Below, piece by piece: positions 7,702 through 15,639 of a stretch of DNA of 42,803 nucleotides. Numbering within the stretch: position 1 is the first letter of the stretch; every line of letters begins with the position of its first letter. The position numbers and the translations under genes are program-made. The notes under the pieces are model-generated. The model did no database searches. It was given only the letters and a program-made list of their open reading frames with translations, and was not told the DNA's origin. The DNA is from an uncultured Clostridia bacterium (GTDB taxonomy: Bacteria; Bacillota; Clostridia; Christensenellales; Aristaeellaceae): the NCBI GenBank assembly GCA_937907055.1, contig CALCTW010000060.1, positions 1 through 42,803 on the forward strand, given 5' to 3'.

Positions 7702-9537
7702 TTACCAGCCGCGTCCGCCCCGGCCGTTATTGGGGTTGTTATAGGTGTTGTATTCGGTGACCGTAATGTCACGTTCAGTGCTGCCGCAGGTGATATGCAC
7801 CGTTTCACCCGGCTGCAGCGCCGCGTGGGAGAAGACGATGCTGGCACCGGATTTGGCTGCTGTGTGATCGATCAGCACAGTACCGTCCGCCAGCGTGATT
7901 TGGATATGATCTCCCGCGCTGAAGCGGATATTGGCGCTGATACTGTACTGCGCGGAAGAAGGACCGAAGACCTCGGCCATGCCGGAAGCGCCGATCGCCA
8001 GCACAGTGCCGCCTGTGATGGAAAGCACGCCGCCGCTTTCAGAACCGCTGTCCAGCGCGCCGTTCATGGAATCGGATGGCCCGTCCACGATGATGAAACC
8101 GCCGTTCACGGTCAGATCGCCGTTGCTGTCAAGGCCGTCTCCCTGCGCGTTGATATAAAGTGTGCCGCCGTTGATGATAAGGGAAGGAACGGTGCTTTCG
8201 GTGTCGTTGACAGCAGATCCCGGCGCGGCAGCATCCGGCGCGCTGTTCCATCCGCCGAAGCCGCCTCTTCCGCCTCCCATGCCGCCGCGTCCGCCGCCCG
8301 GACCGAACGAACCAAAGCCGCCCATGCCGAAGGAATCGGAACCGCCGCCGGCGTTGATGCCGTCGTCTGAGGAAATGACAGTGATGTCACCGCCGTTGAT
8401 CGTGATGTTTGTGGATTCGATGCCTTCATATGAAGCGGAGACGGAGATCACACCGTCATCGATCGTGAGGGCGTCATCCGCGTGGAGGGCATCGTCACCG
8501 GAGGCAATGGCAAACATGCCGCCTGTGATCGTGATCGCGTGATCCGAATGGATCGCGTCATCGGTGCTGTCCACGGTGAATACGCCGCCTGTGATGGTCA
8601 GCGTATTGCCGGCTTTGATCCCCTTGCAGGAGACCGTATCCGTCGTTTGCTGCATGACGCCGTATCCGCCCCGGTCGCGTCCGCCGCCGAAGTTTTCCTG
8701 CGCGCGCGCAGCCGCGTTCTTCACTCCGCCGCCGGAGATAACGGAAAGCGTGCCGTTTTCGATCAGAAGATCGTTTTCGCTCTGGATCCCATCCCGCGCG
8801 GCAATGATGGTGACCGTACCGCCGGACATGTGAAAGAGGCCTGAGGCCGGCTCTGCTTCCTTGGGGTCGTCGCCCTCCGCGGAGGCTTCCGCGGCTTCCT
8901 TACCGCTGTGGATCCCGTCGCCCTCCGCCGTAATGGTGATGCTGCCGCCGCTGATCTCCATATCATCCTTGACCCGGATGCCGGTATCGGACGCGATGAT
9001 CTCCAGAACGCCGTTTTTGATCTTCAGATCTTTGGTGACACGAAGCGCGGGACCGGCGGAGGAGATGATCTTCAGCGTGCCGCTCCCCTTGATCTGCGTA
9101 TCGCACCTGCAAAGAACAGCCGGGAATTCAGGCTCACTCTCTGTGCCGGACGGAAGGGGATCGGACCTTTGCGCCGAGATCGTGTTGACCGTTCCGGCAG
9201 CCGGCTTCAGGATCAGCTTGTCACAGCCGGACGCGGTGACCGCGGAGGCATCGCCAAAGGCAAGGGCCAGGCCGTTCAGAATGAGCGTGACCTCCGCGTC
9301 TTTTGCTGCTTCCACGGAAAGCTGTATGCTGTCGCTGCTGCCGCTCAGCTGATAGACGCCGGGCTCGGTGACGCGGAGCTGATGATCCTCCAAAGCCGCG
9401 CCTGGCCCTGTGATGACAGCAGACGCGCCGTCCAGTGTGATGAAGGTGCCCGGCGTATCTTCCGCCAGCCCGGGGGTGAGACTGAAAAGCAGCGCGAGGA
9501 TCATAAGAAGGGGAAGAGATATTTTTTTGAAACGCAT
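7702..9537 (-). CDS. Secreted carbohydrate-binding-domain protein (DUF4353-like)
   Basis: A 611-residue protein with a clear signal peptide (basic MRFKK, hydrophobic stretch to about residue 22, likely cleavage after GLA). The mature part is built of many short repeats such as GGSITITAEGDGIHS and GGMFAIASGDDALHADD, which predict a right-handed parallel beta-helix as in carbohydrate-binding DUF4353 proteins. A Gly-rich insert (GFGSFGPGGGRGGMGGG) sits at about 440-470 and the tail is NPNNGRGGRGW. I saw no catalytic motif and no LPXTG or lipobox, so it is probably released or loosely held outside the cell. ATG at 9537 has GGAGG five bases upstream; an earlier in-frame start would bury the signal peptide. 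The stop is TAA. Confidence 0.82.
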   Translation of the reverse strand: MRFKKISLPLLMILALLFSLTPGLAEDTPGTFITLDGASAVITGPGAALEDHQLRVTEPGVYQLSGSSDSIQLSVEAAKDAEVTLILNGLALAFGDASAVTASGCDKLILKPAAGTVNTISAQRSDPLPSGTESEPEFPAVLCRCDTQIKGSGTLKIISSAGPALRVTKDLKIKNGVLEIIASDTGIRVKDDMEISGGSITITAEGDGIHSGKEAAEASAEGDDPKEAEPASGLFHMSGGTVTIIAARDGIQSENDLLIENGTLSVISGGGVKNAAARAQENFGGGRDRGGYGVMQQTTDTVSCKGIKAGNTLTITGGVFTVDSTDDAIHSDHAITITGGMFAIASGDDALHADDALTIDDGVISVSASYEGIESTNITINGGDITVISSDDGINAGGGSDSFGMGGFGSFGPGGGRGGMGGGRGGFGGWNSAPDAAAPGSAVNDTESTVPSLIINGGTLYINAQGDGLDSNGDLTVNGGFIIVDGPSDSMNGALDSGSESGGVLSITGGTVLAIGASGMAEVFGPSSAQYSISANIRFSAGDHIQITLADGTVLIDHTAAKSGASIVFSHAALQPGETVHITCGSTERDITVTEYNTYNNPNNGRGGRGW

Positions 9538-10022
9538 GGTGACCTCCGGAGTCGTGATATCAAAAGGCTGTTTCGCGAAAGCGGAAAACCGAAAAAGCAT
9601 CGATGAATCAGGCAAAGCGGTTCATCCTGCAGGCCGCGCGGATCGATCAGGCTGCAGAAGCGGCTTATCCGGCGCGGGAATAACATACCTGAGAAATAAG
9701 GCAGAAAAGTGAAAAAACAGGCATGATAACCGGACAGGAAGCAGGATAAAGGCTGTTCTTTCGGAACTGAACAATGGGTAACGCGGTATCATGCCGCTGC
9801 AAAGAGAATACATACGATCACGCGTGATCCGAGACAGGGGGAAAATAAATGGAGATCAATCTGCGGACGCGTAATGAGCCGCGGCGCGTCCAAAAGCCGG
9901 CCATGACAGCGCGGATCACGTGAGAAAGACAAAAGAGACCGAATAAATATATGATGATATAGATCAGGCCCTCTTCTCCCCGAAAGGTGAAGAGGGCCTT
10001 CGCGTGCCCGGAATAAACGGGG
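9538..10022. other. Intergenic region with palindrome and hairpin, no gene
   Basis: I see no convincing gene in this 485-base gap. It holds a 14-base perfect palindrome GATCACGCGTGATC at 9816-9829 and a strong hairpin AGGCCCTCTTC/GAAGAGGGCCT at 9966-10000, which probably ends the leftward operon above it although no long T-run follows. Promoter elements for the gene at 7702-9537 were not recognised. Confidence 0.6.
9966..10000 (-). terminator. Hairpin after the leftward GH32 operon
   Basis: Eleven-base perfect arms AGGCCCTCTTC and GAAGAGGGCCT with a 12-base loop. It lies 22 bases beyond the stop at 10023. It lacks a clear U-tract, so it may be a processing or stability structure instead. Confidence 0.55.
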
Positions 10023-10682
10023 TCAGATACTCTTAAAATCCCTGTACGCTTCTGCCAGCTCGCTTTGATCCGGGATGAACCAGTAATCGCAGCAATCCCC
10101 GCCGGTGGCTTCTGTGCGTGTGCGGATGAGCCGCGCGTGCAGGAATCGCTCAAAAATGAAATCGAAGCGGCAGATGGCAGGCATCATCTCTTCATAACCA
10201 TGCGCGCGGACGAAAGCCAGCAGCGGACAGTTGCTCATGTGATAGCAGATGCCTTCCTCGCGGTGATCCGGATTGATGCGGATGTCCCACGTGCCTGTCC
10301 ATTCGCCGTTGGCCTTGTGCTGCTTCACCTTTTCCGCGTGCCTGCTGTACACGCGATAGTAGAGCGGGCGCACATAACGGTGCCGGTTCATATCGGTGAA
10401 GAAGCTCAGCCGCCGGTAGTCGTTGGCCAGGCGGTCGATGAGGATGTCGATGGCCTCAGGGCCGATCCGGTGCTCACTGGCTTCGTAATAGGCAAAAAAG
10501 GCGGCTGTCAGATCCACATTGGAGGCCATCATGTTGCCCTTTTCGCCCATATCGGGGGCTTCGCGCATCAACTTGTCAAACACAGTCTGCGCCCTGGGCG
10601 TGATGACCGCGGGATCAAGACCGATATCCTGACAATAGCGTTCAAAGTATTTGCGGATGAATTTGCTGATCGTGTAGGCCAT
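10023..10682 (-). CDS. L-2-amino-thiazoline-4-carboxylic acid hydrolase-like protein
   Basis: This 219-residue protein resembles the ATC hydrolase family, named for the enzyme opening the thiazoline ring in a cysteine-forming pathway. The family-like features are the central segment CYHMSNCPLLAFVRAHG, a following Cys in PAICRFDF and the C-terminal GGDCCDYWF. Many family members have unknown substrates, so the reaction here is uncertain. I chose ATG at 10682 because AAGGAG lies nine bases upstream. There is no signal peptide or membrane segment. It is the last gene of a leftward run, 48 bases after the GH32 stop. The stop is TGA. Confidence 0.7.
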   Translation of the reverse strand: MAYTISKFIRKYFERYCQDIGLDPAVITPRAQTVFDKLMREAPDMGEKGNMMASNVDLTAAFFAYYEASEHRIGPEAIDILIDRLANDYRRLSFFTDMNRHRYVRPLYYRVYSRHAEKVKQHKANGEWTGTWDIRINPDHREEGICYHMSNCPLLAFVRAHGYEEMMPAICRFDFIFERFLHARLIRTRTEATGGDCCDYWFIPDQSELAEAYRDFKSI

Positions 10683-10730
10683 GGTGTATTCTCCTTGCCG
10701 AATTGAGAGCGGCATTCAGATAAAGATGGA

Positions 10731-12296
10731 TCAATCGTTCCAGTAAGCCCGGAGGGCGGATACGCGAAGGGAAGCAATCACGGCGTTCCCGGCGGTGATC
10801 GTAAGGGCGGACGGGCTCTGATCATGGCAGCAGCGCAGCCCCATGAACACGCTGCCCTCATCCGTGAAAAGTTCGGTGAGGAGGGTGTCGCTGATCACAC
10901 GGAGCGTGATCATGCCCTCCCGTCCCTGAACAGGCGCGGATCGTTCATTGCAGCAGATTTGGCGATGCTCGGCATCGTAGCGGATCGTAAGCCCGTAAAG
11001 CGTGATCGCGAAGGAAGCATCCAAAGCAGCGGTGAGCGTCATATCACACGCGGGGGACGCGAGGGGCATGACAAAGGATGTATCTTTTGTAAGGGTGAGA
11101 CCGGAGAACGTTTTTGTGTCTGTAACGAGCTGCTGTAATTCCGCGACCGGTTCCGCGCACAGGCGAAGATCGCCGTTCACGAGTCGAAGAATCATCTGCT
11201 GCGGCAGGATCATGCAGTTTGAGAAGGGCATATCCGGCGGCGCGGCGTGGGCAAACGCGGTGCGGACGCGGCGTCCGTCCGGCAGTTCGCTCCAGGATTG
11301 CGCGGCGTAGGAGGTATCGCCCCAGTTGAGACGCAGCTGCTCTGTTTCCGGTGTGAAGTGATCGCCGTCAAAGGCGCCGATCACGTAGCGGTCGGAGGCG
11401 GCGGTGAAGATCCACTTTTCACGGCCCTCGGGATCCGTGAGCGGATAAAAATCCGGGCACTCGGCATCGTCCGGCAGTTCAAGGCGCTGGATCTCCCGCC
11501 AGTTGAGAAGATCGGAGGATTTGAAGAGCGCGAACGCGTGATCGATCAGGAACATGGCCAGAATGAAACTGTGATCCTGCGGATAGGGGATCACCTTGGG
11601 GTCACGGTTCAGCGGCTCGATCTGCGGTATCAGCGGGTTCCGCGCGTACTTGGTCAGCGTGCGTCCGCCGTCGTTGCTGTAAGCCAGGCATTGCCCGGTT
11701 GGACTGCCCTTGGAGGTCTCGGAGGTGTCGCCTGCCGCGGTATAGAAGCAAAGGAGCGGCGCTTTTCCATCCCTTCCAAGGCCGGAAACATTGTTCACAT
11801 CCACATATCCGCTGCCGGAAAACATGGTGCCCATCGTGTCGGGGAACAGCACATCGCCCTTCTCCTGCCAGTGGATAAGATTGGTGCTTTCCGCCAGCCC
11901 CCAGTGCATGTTTTCCCATGTGACGGCAACCGGATTGTGCTGAAAATACATCACATAGCGGCCATTTACATATGAAAGGCCGTTGGGATCGTTGATCCAC
12001 CCGCGCGAGGCAGTGAAATGGACGAACGGGCGGTACGCGCCGTCACGCGGGAAGGAGATCATATCGCAGGTCTCAAGCGGGAGATCACACGCGGGCACGG
12101 CTTCAAGGGTGATGGCTTTTCTCTTGAAGCGCTCAATATCCACCGGAAAGCGGACATCCGGATGATCGGGATCCAGACGAATGACCAGATCCAGCACCGG
12201 CTGCCCGTCCGCGCGGAAAATGAGACGCTTTTCTTCGGCCTCATACCGGACGGGAAGCAGTATATATCTGTGTTCGCAAAGAAAAGTCTTCATCAT
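10731..12296 (-). CDS. Glycoside hydrolase family 32 (sucrase/fructosidase type)
   Basis: A 521-residue enzyme with all three GH32 catalytic signatures: the nucleophile Asp103 in WINDPNG, Asp232 in RDPK (transition-state stabiliser) and the acid/base Glu279 in ECPDFY. It should release fructose from sucrose, sucrose phosphate or fructans. No signal peptide is present, so it acts inside the cell on imported sugars. The five-bladed propeller domain covers about 88-390 and a C-terminal beta-sandwich follows. The N-terminal 85 residues are an additional region with no family I can name. It lies seven bases after the ACT-domain gene. The stop is TGA. Confidence 0.9.
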   Translation of the reverse strand: MMKTFLCEHRYILLPVRYEAEEKRLIFRADGQPVLDLVIRLDPDHPDVRFPVDIERFKRKAITLEAVPACDLPLETCDMISFPRDGAYRPFVHFTASRGWINDPNGLSYVNGRYVMYFQHNPVAVTWENMHWGLAESTNLIHWQEKGDVLFPDTMGTMFSGSGYVDVNNVSGLGRDGKAPLLCFYTAAGDTSETSKGSPTGQCLAYSNDGGRTLTKYARNPLIPQIEPLNRDPKVIPYPQDHSFILAMFLIDHAFALFKSSDLLNWREIQRLELPDDAECPDFYPLTDPEGREKWIFTAASDRYVIGAFDGDHFTPETEQLRLNWGDTSYAAQSWSELPDGRRVRTAFAHAAPPDMPFSNCMILPQQMILRLVNGDLRLCAEPVAELQQLVTDTKTFSGLTLTKDTSFVMPLASPACDMTLTAALDASFAITLYGLTIRYDAEHRQICCNERSAPVQGREGMITLRVISDTLLTELFTDEGSVFMGLRCCHDQSPSALTITAGNAVIASLRVSALRAYWND

Positions 12297-12303
12297 GTAT
12301 GCC

Positions 12304-12690
12304 TCATTGCTTAGGCGGCAGAAGGGTGTATCCCGCGGCGGATAAGGCCTCCGCGGCCGCGCTGAAGTTGTTTTGTTTGACGAGGATGTAATCCGTATTA
12401 TAGGTGGAGATCACAAAGACGCCGACGCGGGCCTCCGCCAGCACAGCGGTGATCCCGGCCAGAATGCCGATGAGCGAAAAATCAAGAACACCCGTTACGC
12501 GAAAGGCTTTCCAGCCATCCTCCCGGTCCCGCATGACCGCGGGAACATGAGCGGTCTCGCACACAAGGGACACTTCTTCGTCCGTGACGGACAGCGTGAA
12601 GAAGCCGGTCAAATCGGGCAGCGGGCTGCCGGGCGCGGTTCTGCATACAGACAGGTCATACGGGAGCATTTGGATCTGCATATCGGTCAT
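12304..12690 (-). CDS. ACT domain protein
   Basis: This 128-residue protein looks like a stand-alone ACT/CASTOR-like protein, a class that binds amino acids as regulatory ligands. The supporting segments are KAFRVTGVLDFSLIGILAGI and VLAEARVGVFVISTYNTDYI, typical of the second ACT unit. The start is uncertain: ATG at 12690 has AAAGGAG only three bases away and ATG at 12681 is 12 bases away. It sits between the GNAT gene and GH32 gene in one operon. Its ligand is unknown. The stop is TGA. Confidence 0.75.
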   Translation of the reverse strand: MTDMQIQMLPYDLSVCRTAPGSPLPDLTGFFTLSVTDEEVSLVCETAHVPAVMRDREDGWKAFRVTGVLDFSLIGILAGITAVLAEARVGVFVISTYNTDYILVKQNNFSAAAEALSAAGYTLLPPKQ

Positions 12691-12717
12691 CAACTCCTTT
12701 GATCGGGTCGCGGTCGT

Positions 12718-13497
12718 TCAGCGATTCATTTCCTCCGCGAGGGAGATGGGCTTGACGGTCATCTCCGCCCACGCGGGCAGGAAACCGCAGCGGATGGCGT
12801 TACGGGCGGAACGGATGTTGCTCCACGCGCAGCAGTAAAAGGGGACCTTGCCGCGGTTCAGGATCTCGACGGCCAGACGTGAGGTCATCGCCTTGGCCAG
12901 ACCGCGCTGACGGTATTCCGGCAGTACATCCACGCCGATCTGCCACATCGAATCGCAGTCCGCCGAGCAGGCGGCCAGACCGACGAGCCTGTCACCGTCA
13001 AAGGCCCCCACGCCCAGCACATCCAGCTCCCTGCGTTCGGCGCACAGGGCATTGCTCCATTCAGGGGTGTAGAGCGATGAAAAATCCGGCTGCGTCATCA
13101 CACGAAGCGGCAGATCACAGGGCAGAGGACGCAGCAGTTCCGGCTCCGGCAGGAAGTACTCCGCCATAAAGACCACAGTCTGCCCAAGAGGACGCAGACG
13201 ATCATTCAGCCGGTAGAGGTTGGGCGTTTCAAAGCAGTGATACCACGTGAATTTATCAAGGTATTCCCGCACGATCGGCGCGTATTCCGGCAGACAGGAG
13301 GCCGTAATGTTGTGGCCGTACGAGACCATATTACAGGCGACCGGGGAATGATAGTATCTGCGCGACCGCGCGCCGACGGTGCCTTCCGCGGGCGTGCGGA
13401 TGATATTGTGATCCTGCAGCAGATCGGCAGGATCGATATTCAGATCAAGCGCGGTCTGCCGCATGGCGATTTCAAAGATCTGATCTCGGGTAAACAT
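12718..13497 (-). CDS. GNAT family N-acetyltransferase
   Basis: A 259-residue protein whose C-terminal half is a GNAT domain. The strand WQIGVDVLPEYRQRGLAKAM provides the acetyl-CoA pyrophosphate loop (QRGLAKA) and the later YCCAWSNIRSARNAIRCGF fits the C-terminal GNAT motif. The N-terminal half (about 1-120) is a separate region without a family I recognise. ATG at 13497 has AGAAGG upstream; an earlier start would add 15 residues. It is the first gene of the leftward operon, behind a consensus promoter at 13563-13591. The substrate is unknown. The stop is TGA. Confidence 0.82.
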   Translation of the reverse strand: MFTRDQIFEIAMRQTALDLNIDPADLLQDHNIIRTPAEGTVGARSRRYYHSPVACNMVSYGHNITASCLPEYAPIVREYLDKFTWYHCFETPNLYRLNDRLRPLGQTVVFMAEYFLPEPELLRPLPCDLPLRVMTQPDFSSLYTPEWSNALCAERRELDVLGVGAFDGDRLVGLAACSADCDSMWQIGVDVLPEYRQRGLAKAMTSRLAVEILNRGKVPFYCCAWSNIRSARNAIRCGFLPAWAEMTVKPISLAEEMNR

Positions 13498-13562
13498 GAG
13501 ATGCCTTCTTTCGGGATGAGCCTTTCCGGCTGAGAAAGGCAACGAACGATACTTTTACATTC

Positions 13563-13591
13563 ATTATAAGTTACAAAAAAGTGACTGTCAA
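13563..13591 (-). promoter_or_regulatory. Consensus sigma-A promoter of the GNAT-ACT-GH32-ATC operon
   Basis: On the minus strand TTGACA (13591-13586), a 17-base spacer and TATAAT (13568-13563) match the consensus exactly. The start codon lies 66 bases downstream. Confidence 0.85.
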
Positions 13592-13835
13592 CCGATCGGG
13601 ACCTGAAATGTATGAATTATGGTCTGTTTTTTGCGCCTGTCTGCAGATAAATGTAACCGGACGAAGGCAGCCGTGTATGCTGCCGGTTACATTTTGGGAA
13701 GATGTCCGCCCGCGCGGCTGTGCCGGAGGTGTCAGGGTTACAAAGGGTTGTATCTGTGTATGTACATCATCACAACCTGATGTATGCGCGGCAGGGAATG
13801 TAAATGTTTCGGAAATATTAAACTTCTTCAGGTTA
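13592..13835. other. Divergent intergenic region with inverted repeats
   Basis: No gene is convincing. An inverted repeat with arms ATGTAACC and GGTTACAT and an inner GGCAGC/GCTGCC stem lies at 13648-13690. Smaller repeats follow: GGTTGT/ACAACC and ACATCA/TGATGT between about 13747 and 13785. They sit between the two divergent promoters and could be operators or a terminator. Confidence 0.5.
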
Positions 13836-13864
13836 TTGACAAATGTGAGGCTGAATTTTATACT
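13836..13864 (+). promoter_or_regulatory. Sigma-A promoter of mgtE
   Basis: TTGACA at 13836-13841, a 17-base spacer and TATACT at 13859-13864. It implies a 5' leader of about 300 bases before mgtE. Confidence 0.8.
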
Positions 13865-13870
13865 TTTTAA

Positions 13871-14160
13871 GGATAAAAAAATCTGAACGCAGGGGGTGAC
13901 AGTCAATGGGCGACGGCGATAAATGCGCTGAAGGCGTGCCGCGATCATGCCTGAAGACGCTGATTGACTGTCTTCACCGGGCATAATATGATCGGGCGGG
14001 TATAAAAGCTTTCTCCTTTCCGGGAGAACGGCTCTTTTATGCTTGCTTTCATGTGCATGCTTTCTTCTCATACGCCATACGCCTTAAGCATCAGAGGGTA
14101 AAAACCGCTAATGCTTATTTCGCGTTTCTGAAAAAGTGCGTTTTCGCAGCGTAAAAAGGA
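13871..14160 (+). ncRNA. Structured leader of mgtE, possible cis-regulatory RNA
   Basis: The leader holds a long stem pairing GGTGA and CAGTCAAT (near 13894-13908) with ATTGACTG and TCACC (near 13962-13979), enclosing GC-rich inner helices. A second hairpin follows with ATAAAAG/CTTTTAT and TCTCC/GGGAGA arms (about 14001-14040). Such a two-domain leader before a magnesium channel gene suggests a riboswitch-like control. I could not match it to the M-box consensus by eye. Confidence 0.45.
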
Positions 14161-14169
14161 AGAAAGGGA

Positions 14170-15540
14170 GTGATTCCTGTGGAATGGGAAAATGTTCAGA
14201 AGCGGCTCACACAGCTTCTGGAAAATAACCGTCACGGCGAGCTTCGCGGCGCGCTGATGATGCTGAACCCGGTCGATATCGCCCAGTTCATGGAAGAACT
14301 GGATAAAGAAAAACTGCTGATCGTCTTCCGTATCCTTCCCAAGGATATTTCGGCGGATGTATTCAGCTATATGGAGGCGGATCAGCAGCAGCTGCTGATC
14401 GAATCCATCGGGGATAACGAGATCCGTTCCCTGATCGATGACATGTTCCTGGATGACGCGGTCGATTTTCTGGAGGAGCTGCCGGCGGGCGTGGTCAAGC
14501 GCGTGCTGCAGAACACCGATGAGAAGACCCGCCGCCTGATCAACCAGTTCCTCAAGTATCCGGAAAACAGCGCCGGAAGCCTGATGACCATCGAGTATGT
14601 GGAGTTCCACACCGGCACGACGGTCGAAAAGGCCATGGAGATCCTGCGCAAGGTGGGTCTGGATAAGGAGACCATCTACACCCTGTATATCATTGATGAC
14701 GGCCGTCATCTGAAGGGCACACTGCCGCTTCGCCGCCTGATCCTCTCTGATCCCGGCGCGCTTGTGGATGATATCATGTATCCCAATCCTGTTTCCGTGC
14801 AGACCACGGATGACCAGGAGAAGGTGGCCGAAATGGTGCGCCATTATGACTTGATGGCCATCGCGGTCGTGGATAAGGAAAACCGTCTGGTCGGTATCAT
14901 CACGGCGGACGACGTCATGGACGTCATCGAAGAAGAGAACACCGAGGACTTCGAGGTCATGGCCGCTCTGACGCCTTCTGATGACGAATACATCAAGACG
15001 CCTGTGGTCAAGCTGGCGGCCAACCGTATCCCGTGGCTGCTGCTGATGGCGGTCGTGGCCATTTTCACCGGTATGATCATCTCCTCCTTCGAAGATGTGC
15101 TTACAAAGTCCGGCAGCATCGGCATCGTGCTGGTGGCCTGTATCCCCATGCTGATGGACACCGGCGGTAACTGCGGCAGCCAGAGCAGCACGCTGATCAT
15201 CCGCGGTCTGTCTCTGGGCGAGATCGAACTCAAGGATTTCTTCAAAGCCCTGTGGAAGGAATTCCGCGTGGCGCTTGTTGTCGGTGCTGTGCTGTTCGTG
15301 TTCACGTTCTTCCGTGTGCGGCTGGTCAATACCGATAACTGGGGCGTGGCCCTCGTGGTGGCGCTGGCCCTGTTCTGTACCATCATCCTGGCCAAGTGTC
15401 TGGGCTGCTGCATGCCCATGCTGGCCAAGAAACTGAAGATGGACCCGGCTTTGATGGCATCTCCTATGATCACCACCATCGTCGATATGTCTTCTCTGGC
15501 GATTTACTTCACCATCGCGAAGCTCGTGCTTCGTCTGTGA
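14170..15540 (+). CDS. mgtE: Magnesium transporter MgtE
   Basis: This 456-residue protein has the full MgtE order: an N-terminal helical domain (about 1-130), a pair of CBS domains (about 135-255) and a five-helix membrane domain (about 285-456). The signature DTGGNCGSQSSTLIIRG lies in the membrane domain and belongs to the Mg2+-conducting path. In known relatives the cytoplasmic domains sense Mg2+ and gate the channel. The start is GTG at 14170 or GTG at 14179; GAAAGGGAG at 14162-14170 favours the second by spacing. Expression is probably set by the structured leader upstream. A terminator follows at 15564-15592. The stop is TGA. Confidence 0.95.
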   Translation: MIPVEWENVQKRLTQLLENNRHGELRGALMMLNPVDIAQFMEELDKEKLLIVFRILPKDISADVFSYMEADQQQLLIESIGDNEIRSLIDDMFLDDAVDFLEELPAGVVKRVLQNTDEKTRRLINQFLKYPENSAGSLMTIEYVEFHTGTTVEKAMEILRKVGLDKETIYTLYIIDDGRHLKGTLPLRRLILSDPGALVDDIMYPNPVSVQTTDDQEKVAEMVRHYDLMAIAVVDKENRLVGIITADDVMDVIEEENTEDFEVMAALTPSDDEYIKTPVVKLAANRIPWLLLMAVVAIFTGMIISSFEDVLTKSGSIGIVLVACIPMLMDTGGNCGSQSSTLIIRGLSLGEIELKDFFKALWKEFRVALVVGAVLFVFTFFRVRLVNTDNWGVALVVALALFCTIILAKCLGCCMPMLAKKLKMDPALMASPMITTIVDMSSLAIYFTIAKLVLRL

Positions 15541-15563
15541 TCATGATCCATTCAGGATCGATA

Positions 15564-15592
15564 AAAGACCCGGCCTTTTGCGCCGGGTCTTT
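15564..15592 (+). terminator. Terminator of mgtE
   Basis: AAAGACCCGGC and GCCGGGTCTTT arms around a seven-base loop, 24 bases after the mgtE stop. Confidence 0.9.
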
Positions 15593-15639
15593 CTGTGAAA
15601 AGAGACTGATTCTTCGTAAAGGAATGCGGATATAAAAGC

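Noticed and set aside
13871..14160. M-box (ykoK) riboswitch
   Set aside because: The region is structured and in the right place, but the conserved M-box sequence blocks could not be found by eye, so I kept a neutral label.
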